A stretch of DNA of 64,000 nucleotides from Candidatus Denitrolinea symbiosum (GTDB lineage Bacteria > Chloroflexota > Anaerolineae > Anaerolineales > Villigracilaceae): assembly GCA_017312345.1 (NCBI GenBank), contig BLAA01000001.1:2232001-2296000 (forward strand), written 5' to 3'. The notes below the pieces were generated by a model. The model was not told the DNA's origin. It worked only from the letters and a program-made list of their open reading frames with translations, and did no database searches. A program made the position numbers and the translations under genes. Positions 52,636-61,463 of this stretch are shown here, in pieces. Position 1 is the first letter of the stretch; the number at the start of each line of letters is the position of its first letter.

Positions 52636-53574
52636 TTAGGATGCTGCGCCAGCTCGCTTTTGTCGCTGTAGCTTATATAAACTGACGGCAAAGACGATAA
52701 ATCCAAGCGGCGTGGCGATGAAATACAGAATCCAATTGGCGTGCGCCGTTAAGTTTATTGACATGGCGAGAGCGTATATAAGGACGCTTGTAACAGGCAG
52801 GCCAAATAACCCGGGGTAGTTTTTCAGGGGAGCGCGGCCGTTCAGTGTTTCCAGCAGCGACCCCTCGGCCTCGCTCGCGCGATTTTGACGCAATCCCCAG
52901 TACGATAGCCCAAAAAGAATGGGCAGGATAATGACTGCGATTGGGCTGGCTGGCGCCGCTATTAAAAGGAAATAAAGCGCAAACAAGCCGCTGATTACAA
53001 TCGTCGTCCAGCGATTCCACTTCATCGGGGTTGACGAACTCCAATTCGCCAGCCAGTAGGCAAGTATTGCCAGCGTTGTAGTCGTGAAAGTAAACGCGGA
53101 AAATTCAAGGACAGATGAGACCCTGCCGTCCGGCTCAGTCCACCAGCTGGTGGCCCAAAAACCATAAACCAACCCTGTCAGGCTGGAAAGTTTTATGCTC
53201 GACCAGATGTTGGAAGACAGGAGCGCTTTTTGAACCGCATACCAGCCGATCCATACGGTCAGCAGGGCGTGCCAGGCGAGTCCTGTAAATGAGATGGATA
53301 AGGGGAGCATGTCATAGGCGGTTTGCACAATAACGCCTTCGGCAAGCCAGCCAAAAACAGCCCCAGCCAGAAATAAGGCCCAAATTTCTTTAACTCGAAA
53401 ATAGGAAACCAGGCGAAGGAAAATGTAGGCCATCAGCGAATAAACCATCCATGCGCTGAACCAGTTTTTGAGCGAATCGTCTGCCCGAACATGCGCCCAA
53501 AATAAATGTTCCGAAAAATAGACGAAGACGTATCCTGTGGAAAGAACGAACAGAATGTTTTTCAGAGTATTCAT
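52636..53574 (-). CDS. Polytopic membrane protein
   Basis: 312 residues with about nine helices (first at 5-24, last near 285-305) and a short basic C-terminus (KLQRQKRAGAAS). ATG 53574 (MNTLKNILFVLSTG) is chosen over a longer frame. Not recognised as a transporter family. Aromatic residues near helix ends (FSEHLFWAHV, WWTEPDG) are frequent. The 245 bp between it and the tRNA terminator hold no gene. Confidence 0.7.
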   Translation of the reverse strand: MNTLKNILFVLSTGYVFVYFSEHLFWAHVRADDSLKNWFSAWMVYSLMAYIFLRLVSYFRVKEIWALFLAGAVFGWLAEGVIVQTAYDMLPLSISFTGLAWHALLTVWIGWYAVQKALLSSNIWSSIKLSSLTGLVYGFWATSWWTEPDGRVSSVLEFSAFTFTTTTLAILAYWLANWSSSTPMKWNRWTTIVISGLFALYFLLIAAPASPIAVIILPILFGLSYWGLRQNRASEAEGSLLETLNGRAPLKNYPGLFGLPVTSVLIYALAMSINLTAHANWILYFIATPLGFIVFAVSLYKLQRQKRAGAAS

Positions 53575-53731
53575 GGCGCGTCCAACTGCAACCTGGAAGA
53601 CGGCGGCCTGCCGCATGAGAAGGCGATGGCTACCGCCGCCTCAGCCATGCAGCCGCCCGACCGACCCTAAACCTGGCGGCGTCCCCGCGCTTGACAGAAA
53701 CCGGCGCGGGGACGCGCGTGACGTTTTGACG

Positions 53732-54379
53732 CTACTCGCCTGGCGGAACAGAAAAAACCAACTCGATCAGCTTGACGCTTGAAAATTCGACGCCCGAATT
53801 CGAATTACCCGCATTCGGGGGCAGGCTTAAATCAACTTTCATGATTTTCCCGCCAGGAAATAACCCGCCTTGAAAATCCCCGACCTCTTCTGGAACGAGC
53901 AGGAGAACAGCCTCGTTGTTTTGGAGAAACTGGATTTTCTTTGCAGATTGATCGAATCTAATTGTGATATCGCAACTGGTTTCGGAGTTGCCGCCTGGCA
54001 TATCCAGTTCATCTGTGTATACGGGAGATTCTGACGCGCCGTCGCGAAGAATGACCCCCAGCCTCCCGTCCATGCAGGAGAGCTCCATGCGCTTGGTGCC
54101 TGCCCACCACGGTTCCCCTCCCCCTTCAGCGTACGTTAAACCGATGATATTTTCGCCAACCGACTTCATGCTCAACTTCATCTCGAACTCGCCGGAAAAG
54201 AGCAGATTTTCCGCCAGTAACGCGCCGTCCCACTGGTCGGAGACATTTTGTTTTTCCATGGGGCGATCTTGTTTGGAGACGATGCTTGCAGCGCTTACCC
54301 AGGGTTTGGGGGCGCATCCGCTCAACAAAACTGCCAGCACGACAAACGCAAAGAGCGCTGATGGGAACGATTTTTTCAT
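53732..54379 (-). CDS. Lipoprotein of unknown function
   Basis: 215 residues: signal with lipobox LLSGC (Cys about 22), then a beta-rich domain with NIIGLTYAEGGGEPWWAGTKRMELSC (about 75-105) and ITIRFDQSAKKIQFLQNNEAVLLL, like a sugar- or ligand-binding jelly roll. AAAGGAG precedes ATG 54379. Divergent from the arsR operon. Ligand unknown. Confidence 0.75.
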   Translation of the reverse strand: MKKSFPSALFAFVVLAVLLSGCAPKPWVSAASIVSKQDRPMEKQNVSDQWDGALLAENLLFSGEFEMKLSMKSVGENIIGLTYAEGGGEPWWAGTKRMELSCMDGRLGVILRDGASESPVYTDELDMPGGNSETSCDITIRFDQSAKKIQFLQNNEAVLLLVPEEVGDFQGGLFPGGKIMKVDLSLPPNAGNSNSGVEFSSVKLIELVFSVPPGE

Positions 54380-54543
54380 GGTGTACACTCCTTTTGATGT
54401 GATTGCGAAGCCGTCCAACGAGGCTGTCGAAAAACTGGAAATTCGGCCCCGGCCGCTGCGATCGGGGCGAACGGTCCCCATTGTACATCGGCTTGGGGCC
54501 TGGCGCACAGGGCGGCGCGGCGACGCGCTTCTGCCTGCGCCTC

Positions 54544-54573
54544 TTGACAGCGTTTATCCGCGCATGGTAGCAT
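54544..54573 (+). promoter_or_regulatory. Promoter of the arsR-metal ATPase operon
   Basis: TTGACA (54544-54549) and TAGCAT (54568-54573), spacing 18 bp, just before the operator. Confidence 0.55.
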
Positions 54574-54580
54574 TGTCAAC

Positions 54581-54600
54581 AGTTGAGCAATCGTTCAACT
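54581..54600 (+). promoter_or_regulatory. ArsR/SmtB-type operator
   Basis: AGTTGAGCAATCGTTCAACT, an imperfect 20-bp palindrome of the TGAnCAA...TTGTTCA type at the likely transcription start, 25 bp before the regulator ATG. Confidence 0.65.
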
Positions 54601-54625
54601 AAACGAACACAGAGCGTCCATTACC

Positions 54626-54925
54626 ATGCCGGATAAATTCATCCCTCCCGATACCGCCTCCCGCCTCGCCAGCCTCTTCGAGGCCCTCAGCGACCCCACG
54701 CGCGTGCGCATCATCGGCGCGCTCATGGACGGGGAGGTGGGCGTCGGCGAACTCGTCGCGCGGCTGGGATTGACCAAATCCGCCGTCTCGCACCAACTGC
54801 GCGGATTGCGCGACAAACGCATCATCCGCGCCCGCAAGCGGGGACGCAATGTGTTCGTCAGCCTGGACGACGACCACATCGTCGAACTCTTTCAACGCGG
54901 GCTGGATCACGTCCGCCACGGATGA
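54626..54925 (+). CDS. ArsR/SmtB-family metal-sensing repressor (CzrA type)
   Basis: 99-residue winged-helix repressor. DNA-recognition helix TKSAVSHQLRGLRDKRII (about 50-67). The last helix DDDHIVELFQRGLDHVRH has Asp/His, then His at +11 and +14, the exact spacing of the CzrA alpha-5 Zn(II)/Co(II) site. No Cys site of the alpha-3 type. Repression is lifted by metal. Its stop overlaps the ATPase start by 4 bp. Confidence 0.9.
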   Translation: MPDKFIPPDTASRLASLFEALSDPTRVRIIGALMDGEVGVGELVARLGLTKSAVSHQLRGLRDKRIIRARKRGRNVFVSLDDDHIVELFQRGLDHVRHG

Positions 54926-57330
54926 GCCGCCCCACAACCGCGTCAGAAACGGACCCCCGGATGGAAAAAACCGTCAAGCTCGACCTCCCGCTCCTGCTTC
55001 CGGGCATCGAAGACGAGAAAGACGAATGCCTCTCCCGCCTGGAAGCCGCGCTGCAAAACCGCAAGGGGATTCTGCGCGCCCACGTCGAACGCGAACGATC
55101 GCCCGCGGACGTGTGCCTGCACTACGATCCCAACCTCCTGACCCTGCCCGACGTCAAACGCATGGCCGAACGCGCCGGCGCGGAGATCGCCAGCCGCTTC
55201 CGTCACGCCTCCATCCGCATCGAAGGCATGGACTGCTCGGATTGCAGCCTGGTGGTGGAACACAGCCTCGGGCGCATGGACGGCGTGCTGAACGTCAGCG
55301 TCAACTACCCGGCCGAAACCATGTGGGTGGAATACGACCGCCAAAAGACCAGCCGAGCCGCCATCGAAAAACGCGTGCGCTCGCTCGGCTACCAGGTCCC
55401 GCTCGACGAATTTCACTCGCGCCTGCTGGAAAACCGCGAACTGCTCTTCAGCCTGCTCTCCGGGCTGTTCCTGCTGGTTGGCTGGCTGGGCGGACTCCTG
55501 TTGCGCTTCCCGACCTCCCTCAGTCTCGGCCTCTACGCCGCCGCCTACCTCTTCGGCGGCTGGGATATTTCGCGCCACGCCTGGCACGCCCTGCGCGGCC
55601 GGCATTTCAACACCGACGGTTTAATGGTGGCGGCCGCCATCGGCGCGGCCAGCCTCGGACAGTTCGCCGAGGGCGCGCTGCTGCTCTTCCTCTTCAGCCT
55701 CGGACACGCCCTCGAAGAACGCGCCCTCGACCGCGCCCGCGCCGCCGTCCGCGCTCTCGCCGACCTCGCGCCGAAGACCGCCCTCGTCCGGCGCGACGGC
55801 CGGGAACGCGAACTCCCCGTCGAATCGCTCCAACTCGACGACGTCGTCATCGTCCGCCCGGGCGTTCGCATCCCCGTGGACGGGGTCGTCACCGAAGGCC
55901 GCTCCAGCGTGGACCAGGCCCCCGTCACGGGCGAATCGCTTTCCGTGGACAAAGCCCCGGGCGACCAGGTCTTTGCCGGCACGGTCAACGGCGAAGGCGC
56001 GCTGGAAGTGAGGGCGACCCGCCTCGCAAAAGATTCGACCCTGGCCCGCGTGATGAAGATGGTCGAAGAGGCGCAGGCGCAGAAATCGCCCACGCAGCAA
56101 ACCGTGGAAAAATTCGAGCGCGTCTTCGTCCCCGCGGCGCTGGGACTCGCCGCGCTGGCGGTCGTCGTCCCGCCGCTGTTCGGCTTCCCGTTTCGCGAAT
56201 CGTTCCTGCGGGCGATGAGCCTGCTCGTCGCCGTATCGCCGTGCGCGCTGGCGCTGGGCGCGCCTGCCCCCGTTTTGGCCGGGATCGCGCAGGCGGCGCG
56301 CAACGGCGTGCTGGTCAAGGGCGGCGCGCATCTCGAGAACCTCGGCCGCCTGGACGCCATCGCGTTCGACAAAACCGGCACGCTCACGCATGGCCGCCCC
56401 GAAGTGACCGACCTGGTCGTGTTTCCCGCCTCCCCGAGGACGGAAGCGGAGACGCTCTCCATCGCGGCGGGCGCGGAATCCCGTTCCGCGCATCCGCTGG
56501 CGCAAGCCGTCCTGCGCTCGGCTCAGACTCGGGGGCTGCCGGTTGCCGCGATGGACGAAGTGGAGGCGTTGACGGGGCGCGGCCTGCGCGCCGTCTTCGA
56601 AGGACGGACGGTCTGGATCGGCAGCCAAAAATTGATGGACGCGGCCGGCGTGGAACTGCCCGAAGACGCGCTCCAGAAAGCGCAGGCGCTGCAAGACGCG
56701 GGCAGGACCTTGATGTGGGTCGCCGAGGGACAGACCGCGCTGGGGCTGATCGGGCTGGCCGACACGCTGCGAGACGAGGCCGCGCCGACGATGAAGGCCC
56801 TGGAAAGGATCGGCGTGCGGCATACCGTTATGTTGACGGGCGACAACGCCCGCGCGGCCGCGGCGATCGCCCGCGAGATCGGCCTTGCCGAGTACCGCGC
56901 CGAACTGATGCCCGAAGATAAACTGGCCGCGCTCCGCTCCCTGACGCAGGAATACGGGCAGGCGGCGATGGTCGGCGACGGCGTGAACGACGCGCCCGCG
57001 CTGGCGAATGCCTCGGTGGGCATCGCCATGGGCGGCGCGGGGACGGATGTGGCGCTCGAAACCGCCGACGTGGTTTTGATGGGCGACGATCTCTCCAAGC
57101 TGCCGTTTGCCGTCGGGCTGGGACGCGCCACGCGGCGGGTCATCGTGCAGAACCTGTCCATCGCGCTGGGCGTGATCGTCCTGCTGGCGGCGGCCTCGTT
57201 GACCGGCTTCGTCGGTGTCGGGCTGGCGGTCGTCTTCCACGAGGGGAGCACGCTGGTAGTCGCGCTCAACGCGCTGCGCCTGCTGGGATACAAAGAGCGC
57301 CCCGCGTCCCCCTCCCGCGCCGCGGCGTGA
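54922..57330 (+). CDS. P1B-type metal-exporting ATPase
   Basis: 802-residue P-type ATPase. Residues 1-90 are a degenerate heavy-metal-associated domain, and about 97-165 a second one with GMDCSDCS. Then helices, TGESLSVD (about 335), the membrane metal motif SPCALALG (about 440), DKTGTLTHG (about 484), the HP locus SAHPLAQAV (about 523), GDGVNDAPAL (about 685) and HEGST in a later helix (about 773). SPC plus HEG(S/G)T marks the P1B-4 subgroup (Co/Zn/Fe export). An alternative ATG lies at 54961. Operon with the CzrA-like sensor. Confidence 0.92.
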   Translation: MSRPTTASETDPRMEKTVKLDLPLLLPGIEDEKDECLSRLEAALQNRKGILRAHVERERSPADVCLHYDPNLLTLPDVKRMAERAGAEIASRFRHASIRIEGMDCSDCSLVVEHSLGRMDGVLNVSVNYPAETMWVEYDRQKTSRAAIEKRVRSLGYQVPLDEFHSRLLENRELLFSLLSGLFLLVGWLGGLLLRFPTSLSLGLYAAAYLFGGWDISRHAWHALRGRHFNTDGLMVAAAIGAASLGQFAEGALLLFLFSLGHALEERALDRARAAVRALADLAPKTALVRRDGRERELPVESLQLDDVVIVRPGVRIPVDGVVTEGRSSVDQAPVTGESLSVDKAPGDQVFAGTVNGEGALEVRATRLAKDSTLARVMKMVEEAQAQKSPTQQTVEKFERVFVPAALGLAALAVVVPPLFGFPFRESFLRAMSLLVAVSPCALALGAPAPVLAGIAQAARNGVLVKGGAHLENLGRLDAIAFDKTGTLTHGRPEVTDLVVFPASPRTEAETLSIAAGAESRSAHPLAQAVLRSAQTRGLPVAAMDEVEALTGRGLRAVFEGRTVWIGSQKLMDAAGVELPEDALQKAQALQDAGRTLMWVAEGQTALGLIGLADTLRDEAAPTMKALERIGVRHTVMLTGDNARAAAAIAREIGLAEYRAELMPEDKLAALRSLTQEYGQAAMVGDGVNDAPALANASVGIAMGGAGTDVALETADVVLMGDDLSKLPFAVGLGRATRRVIVQNLSIALGVIVLLAAASLTGFVGVGLAVVFHEGSTLVVALNALRLLGYKERPASPSRAAA

Positions 57331-57346
57331 AATCCCGCTTTAACTT

Positions 57347-57412
57347 GCGTGCACGGATTACGCGGATTTTACAGATTTTCGCGGATAGAGCCAAAAAATC
57401 CGTGTATAAAAA
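57347..57412. repeat. W1-type repeat in the 397-bp gap before the exporter gene
   Basis: GTGCACGGATTACGCGGATTTT words with AATCCGTG at the other end. The rest of 57331-57727 has no gene; a TATAAT at 57441-57446 lacks a good -35. Confidence 0.5.
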
Positions 57413-57727
57413 GAATGGGAACGCGACGGATTTTTTGCGGTATAATACCGCCGTTCGATGGGAATGGTATGCACAATGGCTCTTCTGCTCGAACGGAGAA
57501 GCAGGTTGGACCGGATTTGAATCAAAGTCCAACGCTGTAATGCCCAAGTTCTGCCGGACCGCCTGGCCTTGACGAGAATCAAGAATGACCAGCGGTTTTT
57601 TTATGAGACAGGCAACAAGACGATGGGCGGGCGCGCAGCGCGGCCTCCGCAAGAGAGTTGAGACTCCATCACTCGCCGCTTTACGACGCGGTTCCTGTCC
57701 GAAGGATATCTCCTGTCGGAAGGGCGG

Positions 57728-58597
57728 ATGCTCGGAATTCAACGAATGATCGAAAACGAACAATGGGATATGGTCATCCAGCCCCAGCGCGGCCTGCTCG
57801 ACCTGCGTCTGGGCGAGTTGTGGCGTTACCGGGACCTGGTGGCGCTTTTTGTGCGGCGCGATTTCGTGGCGGCCTATAAACAGACCATCCTCGGCCCGCT
57901 GTGGTATCTCATCCAGCCGCTGTTGACCACGGTCACGTTCACGGTCATCTTCGGCAACATCGCCAGCCTGCCCACCGACGGACTGCCGCAGTTCCTCTTT
58001 TATATGTCCGGGACGGTGGTGTGGAGTTACTTCGCCGCCTGCCTGACCAAGACCAGCGAGACTTTCGTGCAGAACGCCAACCTGTTCGGCAAGGTATATT
58101 TCCCGCGCATGGCCGTGCCGGTCTCGATCCTGATCTCGAACCTGATCACCTTCCTGATCCAGTTCGGCCTGTTCCTGGCGTTCGTCCTTTTCTTCGCGCT
58201 GCGCGGCTCGGACGTGCGGGTCAACTGGCTGTGGGCCGCGCTCTCGCCGCTGCTCGTCCTCGTCATGGCCGGGCTGGGACTGGGCTTCGGCATCATCATC
58301 TCCTCGCTGACGACCAAGTACCGCGACCTGCGCTTCCTCGTCGCTTTTGGCGTGTCGCTGCTGATGTACGCCACGCCGGTCATCTACCCGGTCTCGTCCA
58401 TCCCGGCGCGCTGGCAGTGGGTCATCCTCGCCAACCCGATGACGTCCATCGTGGAAGCCTTCCGCTACGCCTTCCTCGGCGCGGGCAGCGTGGACCTGGG
58501 CCGCCTGCTCTACAGTTTCGGCTTCATGCTGGCGGTCGTCTTCATCGGCGCGGTGATCTTCAACCGGGTGGAGCAGACGTTTATGGATACGGTGTAG
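57728..58597 (+). CDS. Polysaccharide ABC exporter permease (Wzm/TagG type)
   Basis: 289 residues, six helices, ABC-2 family. RDLVALFVRRDFVAAYKQTILGPLWYLIQPLL (about 35-66) is the typical Wzm/TagG start, and NPMTSIVEAFRYAFLG (about 233) is the conserved C-terminal motif. Exports O-antigen-like or other surface polysaccharide with a Wzt ATPase. GGGCGG precedes ATG 57728. The natural partner gene is no longer next to it; fragments of one are at 59809 and 60687, and an intact one at 61464. Confidence 0.9.
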   Translation: MLGIQRMIENEQWDMVIQPQRGLLDLRLGELWRYRDLVALFVRRDFVAAYKQTILGPLWYLIQPLLTTVTFTVIFGNIASLPTDGLPQFLFYMSGTVVWSYFAACLTKTSETFVQNANLFGKVYFPRMAVPVSILISNLITFLIQFGLFLAFVLFFALRGSDVRVNWLWAALSPLLVLVMAGLGLGFGIIISSLTTKYRDLRFLVAFGVSLLMYATPVIYPVSSIPARWQWVILANPMTSIVEAFRYAFLGAGSVDLGRLLYSFGFMLAVVFIGAVIFNRVEQTFMDTV

Positions 58598-58647
58598 GGG
58601 ACGGGAGACCGGCCCGCCTCCCGTCTCCCATCTTTCGCTCTCTTTAT

Positions 58648-58681
58648 TTGACAGCCGTACAAAGAAATGCTAACATGTACG
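58648..58681 (+). promoter_or_regulatory. Promoter and operator of the RHH/DUF433/DUF5615 module
   Basis: TTGACA (58648-58653) and TAACAT (58671-58676), spacing 17 bp. CGTACA-N14-TGTACG (58656-58681) spans spacer and -10, as expected for an autoregulated antitoxin. Confidence 0.6.
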
Positions 58682-58695
58682 ACAGGAGGTTTGCC

Positions 58696-58974
58696 ATGGA
58701 ACAAACAGAATTAACCGTGCGCATACCGCGGGATTTACTGGAAAACGTGAAGCGCTACGCGGCGGAGAACCATACAACGCTTACTGACCTGATCGAGGCC
58801 TATCTGCGCCGGATCCCCGCTCTTGAACCATTGAATAACGCCCCCATCGTTTGCCGGTTGAGCGGCATCCTGCCCAGGGATGTTTCTGTGCGGGATTATC
58901 GCGATCATCTGGAAGAGCGGATGATTACGAAAGGAAGCTTTGATGGAAAATTTACTGCAACGAATCACATTTGA
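58696..58974 (+). CDS. Ribbon-helix-helix antitoxin-like protein (DUF6364 type)
   Basis: 92 residues. LTVRIPRDLLENVKRYAAENHTTLTDLIEAYLRRI is a typical ribbon-helix-helix domain of the DUF6364 family. AGGAGG precedes ATG 58696. The C-terminal ~10 codons overlap the next gene by 32 bp, so the module is tightly coupled. Confidence 0.75.
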   Translation: MEQTELTVRIPRDLLENVKRYAAENHTTLTDLIEAYLRRIPALEPLNNAPIVCRLSGILPRDVSVRDYRDHLEERMITKGSFDGKFTATNHI

Positions 58975-59179
58975 CCCGCATGTTCTGCTCGGCAAGCCGG
59001 TAATTCGCGGCATGCGCATCTCGGTGGAAATGATCCTCGAATTGCTGGCAAAGGGAAGCGCGCCCGAGGAAATTCTGGAGGATTACCCCCTCCTTGAATC
59101 GCAGGACATTCAAGCGGCGCTCGCGTATGCGCAGCATCTGGTCGCTGGCGAACTGGTTTTTGACCGCATGGCCGCCTAA
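58943..59179 (+). CDS. DUF433 antitoxin
   Basis: 78 residues. HVLLGKPVIRGMRISVEMILELLAKGSAPEEILEDYPLLESQDIQAALAYA is the DUF433 signature, a small DNA-binding antitoxin often followed by a DUF5615 nuclease. AAGGAAG and ATG 58943 set the start. TAA directly abuts the ATG of the toxin. Confidence 0.88.
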   Translation: MENLLQRITFDPHVLLGKPVIRGMRISVEMILELLAKGSAPEEILEDYPLLESQDIQAALAYAQHLVAGELVFDRMAA

Positions 59180-59533
59180 ATGAAATTTCTGTTGGACGTT
59201 AATGCAAGCGGTTCATTGGCGCGCTGGTTGTCGGAGCGCGGGCATAACGTAACTCTGGTGAAAGACCTCGATCCCAAAATGTGGGACGATACGATTCTAG
59301 AGTTAGCGATACGCGAGGAGCGCATTATCGTCACAACCGACCAGGATTTCGAGGAAAAGATTTGGCGGGAAAATAAACCCCATGCAGGCGTGTTGCGTCT
59401 CGAGAACCTGCCCCGCGTCGAGCGCTTGTCTTTGGTTGAATATGTTCTGAAGCATCATGCCAATGACTTGCTATCAGGCGCGGTTGTCATTGCAACCAGC
59501 CGCAAGATTCGCGTCCGCAGGAAGACAGGATGA
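59180..59533 (+). CDS. DUF5615 PIN-like toxin
   Basis: 117 residues: KFLLDVNASGSLARWLSERGHNVTLVKDL start, then IIVTTDQDFEE (about 50-60) with acidic PIN-type residues. Family DUF5615 is related to Mut7-C nucleases. First codon immediately follows the DUF433 stop. Forms the toxin of the module. Confidence 0.88.
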   Translation: MKFLLDVNASGSLARWLSERGHNVTLVKDLDPKMWDDTILELAIREERIIVTTDQDFEEKIWRENKPHAGVLRLENLPRVERLSLVEYVLKHHANDLLSGAVVIATSRKIRVRRKTG

Positions 59534-59741
59534 GAGCGCTGAACATCGCCCCGGAACAAAATCGGTTTTTATGGCTCGCCCTGCCTCGTATCTGGAAACA
59601 GTCGCCTGTTTTGATTTGATCGAACTCCATGGCTATGCCTCGGCAGGAAGTCTTTTAGCTTTACGTGAGCAGGGTCATCAGTTGTTTATCAAGTTGTCTG
59701 CGTTTCGAAAAGCGCTTCGGTAGCGGGAGGGGACTGGGGAG

Positions 59742-59806
59742 GAGCGCAAAGAGCGCAAAGGAAGAATTAAATCCTGGCGGCCTTAGCGGGCTTCGCGGTT
59801 CAAGCA
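59742..59806. repeat. Word-like repeat (GCGCAAAGAGCGCAAAG; GGGCTTCGCGGTTCAA)
   Basis: Non-coding repeat of the same family as 9795-9862. It borders the wzt fragment at 59809. The stretch 59534-59741 holds no recognisable gene. Confidence 0.55.
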
Positions 59807-59808
59807 GC

Positions 59809-59910
59809 GAAGAAGACGATATAGTGTGGGCGCTGAAGGACGTCTCCTTCACCGTCGAGCAGGGAGAGGCGCTGGGCATCATCGGGCGCAACGGCGCGGG
59901 GAAAAGCGTC
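59809..59910 (+). pseudogene. wzt fragment (Walker A region)
   Basis: [20 protein letters not shown] followed by [13 protein letters not shown] aligns with residues about 50-85 of the intact Wzt at 61464 and breaks off right after the Walker A lysine-serine. No start, no rest of the gene. Confidence 0.75.
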
Positions 59911-59972
59911 CTGCGCCCGTGGGTAAAAGAGATCCCGCGTCCCTCGTGTATAATCATTAACGGAGCAACCGT

Positions 59973-60254
59973 ATGAATATGAGAATCCTTGAAATACCTT
60001 ATCCTGCCGACCTGCCGCAGGCGCTGGGCGAAAGCCCCGAAGAATTCGAGCGCCAGATCAAATTCCTGGTAGCGGCCAGAATGTATGAAATGGGACGTGT
60101 CTCTTCCGGCCGTGCGGCGGAATTGGCTGGAGTGAGCCGGGCTGCCTTTCTGGAAGACCTGGGACGCTGCCGGATATCTGTTTTCAATTATCCCTTGAGC
60201 GAGTTGGACAGGGAAATAGGACAAGCGCGTCGCCGCGCCGCGGAGTCTGATTGA
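59973..60254 (+). CDS. UPF0175 family antitoxin-like protein
   Basis: 93 residues: [41 protein letters not shown] is the UPF0175 helix-turn-helix motif (about 33-74). CGGAGC lies before ATG 59973. Its stop overlaps the start of a DUF3368 gene by 4 bp (TTGA). Confidence 0.82.
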   Translation: MNMRILEIPYPADLPQALGESPEEFERQIKFLVAARMYEMGRVSSGRAAELAGVSRAAFLEDLGRCRISVFNYPLSELDREIGQARRRAAESD

Positions 60255-60632
60255 GAATTGTCGTTAATACGAGTCCGCTCATCCTGCTTGCCAAGATCGA
60301 GCGGCTTGACTTGTTGAAACAGTTGTATGAGATAACGCTGGTTCCAGAAGCCGTGCGCGGGGAAATCGAAGCCAAACCGGGGCGCGTTGCCGACAGGGTC
60401 GGGAGTGGCGCTTGAGACCCATGCTGATCTCGTTGTGATAGACGACCTGGAAGGCCGCCAGTTTGCACGCAACCTGGGCCTGCCGCTCACCGGCACGATT
60501 GGCGTCCTGGTCGAAGCGCGTGAACGCAAATTGATCAGTTCCATCCGCCTGGAATTGGATCATCTGATCGAAGCGGGTATGTGGCTGGATGAAGTTTTCT
60601 ACCACCGCATTCTGAACGAATTCAGCGAATAA
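60251..60632 (+). pseudogene. DUF3368 PIN-like toxin, frameshifted
   Basis: Frame 1 from TTG 60251 gives [45 protein letters not shown] and stops at 60415. The rest (ETHADLVVIDDLEGRQFARNLGLPLTGTIGVLVEARERKLI...) is in another frame that is open from 60387 to 60632. The region between them is also shorter than in intact DUF3368 proteins. The toxin is therefore probably inactive, leaving an orphan antitoxin. Confidence 0.75.
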
Positions 60633-60686
60633 CCCGCCTGCTCCTTTCTCCATTCTCCATCACTCTGCATTCATCCTTCATCCTTT

Positions 60687-60836
60687 ATGCCCGTCATCTC
60701 CGTCGAAAACCTCTCCAAATCCTACCGCCTCGGCCAGATCAACACCGGGACCTTCTCGCGCGATCTCGAAGCCTGGTGGGCGAGACTGCGCGGCAACTTA
60801 AACTCTCTGGTTGGTGCAATATTCTTGGGCAGGTAG
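60687..60836 (+). pseudogene. wzt fragment (N-terminus)
   Basis: PVISVENLSKSYRLGQINTG and RDLEAWWARLRGN match the first ~37 residues of the intact Wzt at 61464, then the frame changes to unrelated residues and stops at 60836. The order of the two fragments (middle before start) shows a rearrangement. A TTCTCCATTCTCC-type word repeat precedes it (60640-60686). Confidence 0.75.
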
Positions 60837-60851
60837 AACAGGTGGGGTGAT

Positions 60852-61430
60852 GTGAAATTTAGTAAATATATATTTCTCTTGAGGTCAGATTTGTATAGGT
60901 ATTCTGGTAATGCTAACTTGCCAAGTTTTCTTTTTACCTTTATGCTTGAGCCTGGTTTTAAATATTCTTTTTGGATGAGATCCTGCGCTTATTTGAAACT
61001 GCACCCAATTTTCCGATATTTCCTTTTTCCTCTAGCTTGGTTAATTTTGGCGCACTATGAATATAAATATGGGATATCAATCTCTTATCGTACCCAAATT
61101 GGCAGTGGTTTATATATTGGGCATTTCGGGGGTATTGTTATTAATAAAAATGTGGTTGTTGGAAAAAACTGCAATATTTCCCATCAGGTCACTTTGGGCA
61201 AGGCAAACAGAGGCGTCAAAAAAGGCTATCCAGTGATTGGGGATAATGTTTATCTAGGTCCGGGGGCTAAGGTGATTGGAAATGTGAAGATTGGGAATAA
61301 CGTGGCTGTAGGAGCTAACTGTGTTGTCACCAAAGATATACCCGATAATGGTGTTGTAGTCGGAATTCCAGGAAAAATTATTTCTCTGGAAGGTTCGTTG
61401 GGTTATATCAACAAAACGAGTTATGAATAA
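60852..61430 (+). CDS. Hexapeptide acyltransferase (serine acetyltransferase-like)
   Basis: 192 residues. N-terminal helix region (about 1-75), then left-handed beta-helix repeats: YIGHFGGIVINKNVVVGKNCNISHQVTLGK (about 92-121) and NVYLGPGAKVIGNVKIGNNVAVGANCVVTKDIPDNGVVVGIPGK, as in CysE/WcaB-type enzymes. GTG start after GGTGGGG. In a polysaccharide locus it more likely acetylates a sugar than serine. Markedly AT-rich compared with upstream genes. Confidence 0.85.
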   Translation: MKFSKYIFLLRSDLYRYSGNANLPSFLFTFMLEPGFKYSFWMRSCAYLKLHPIFRYFLFPLAWLILAHYEYKYGISISYRTQIGSGLYIGHFGGIVINKNVVVGKNCNISHQVTLGKANRGVKKGYPVIGDNVYLGPGAKVIGNVKIGNNVAVGANCVVTKDIPDNGVVVGIPGKIISLEGSLGYINKTSYE

Positions 61431-61463
61431 ACTCGTTTTGTTCTTGAAAAGGAACTATCCTTA

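Noticed and set aside
54849-56921. 690-aa Arg-rich plus-strand frame
   Set aside because: Out-of-frame shadow of the P1B ATPase.
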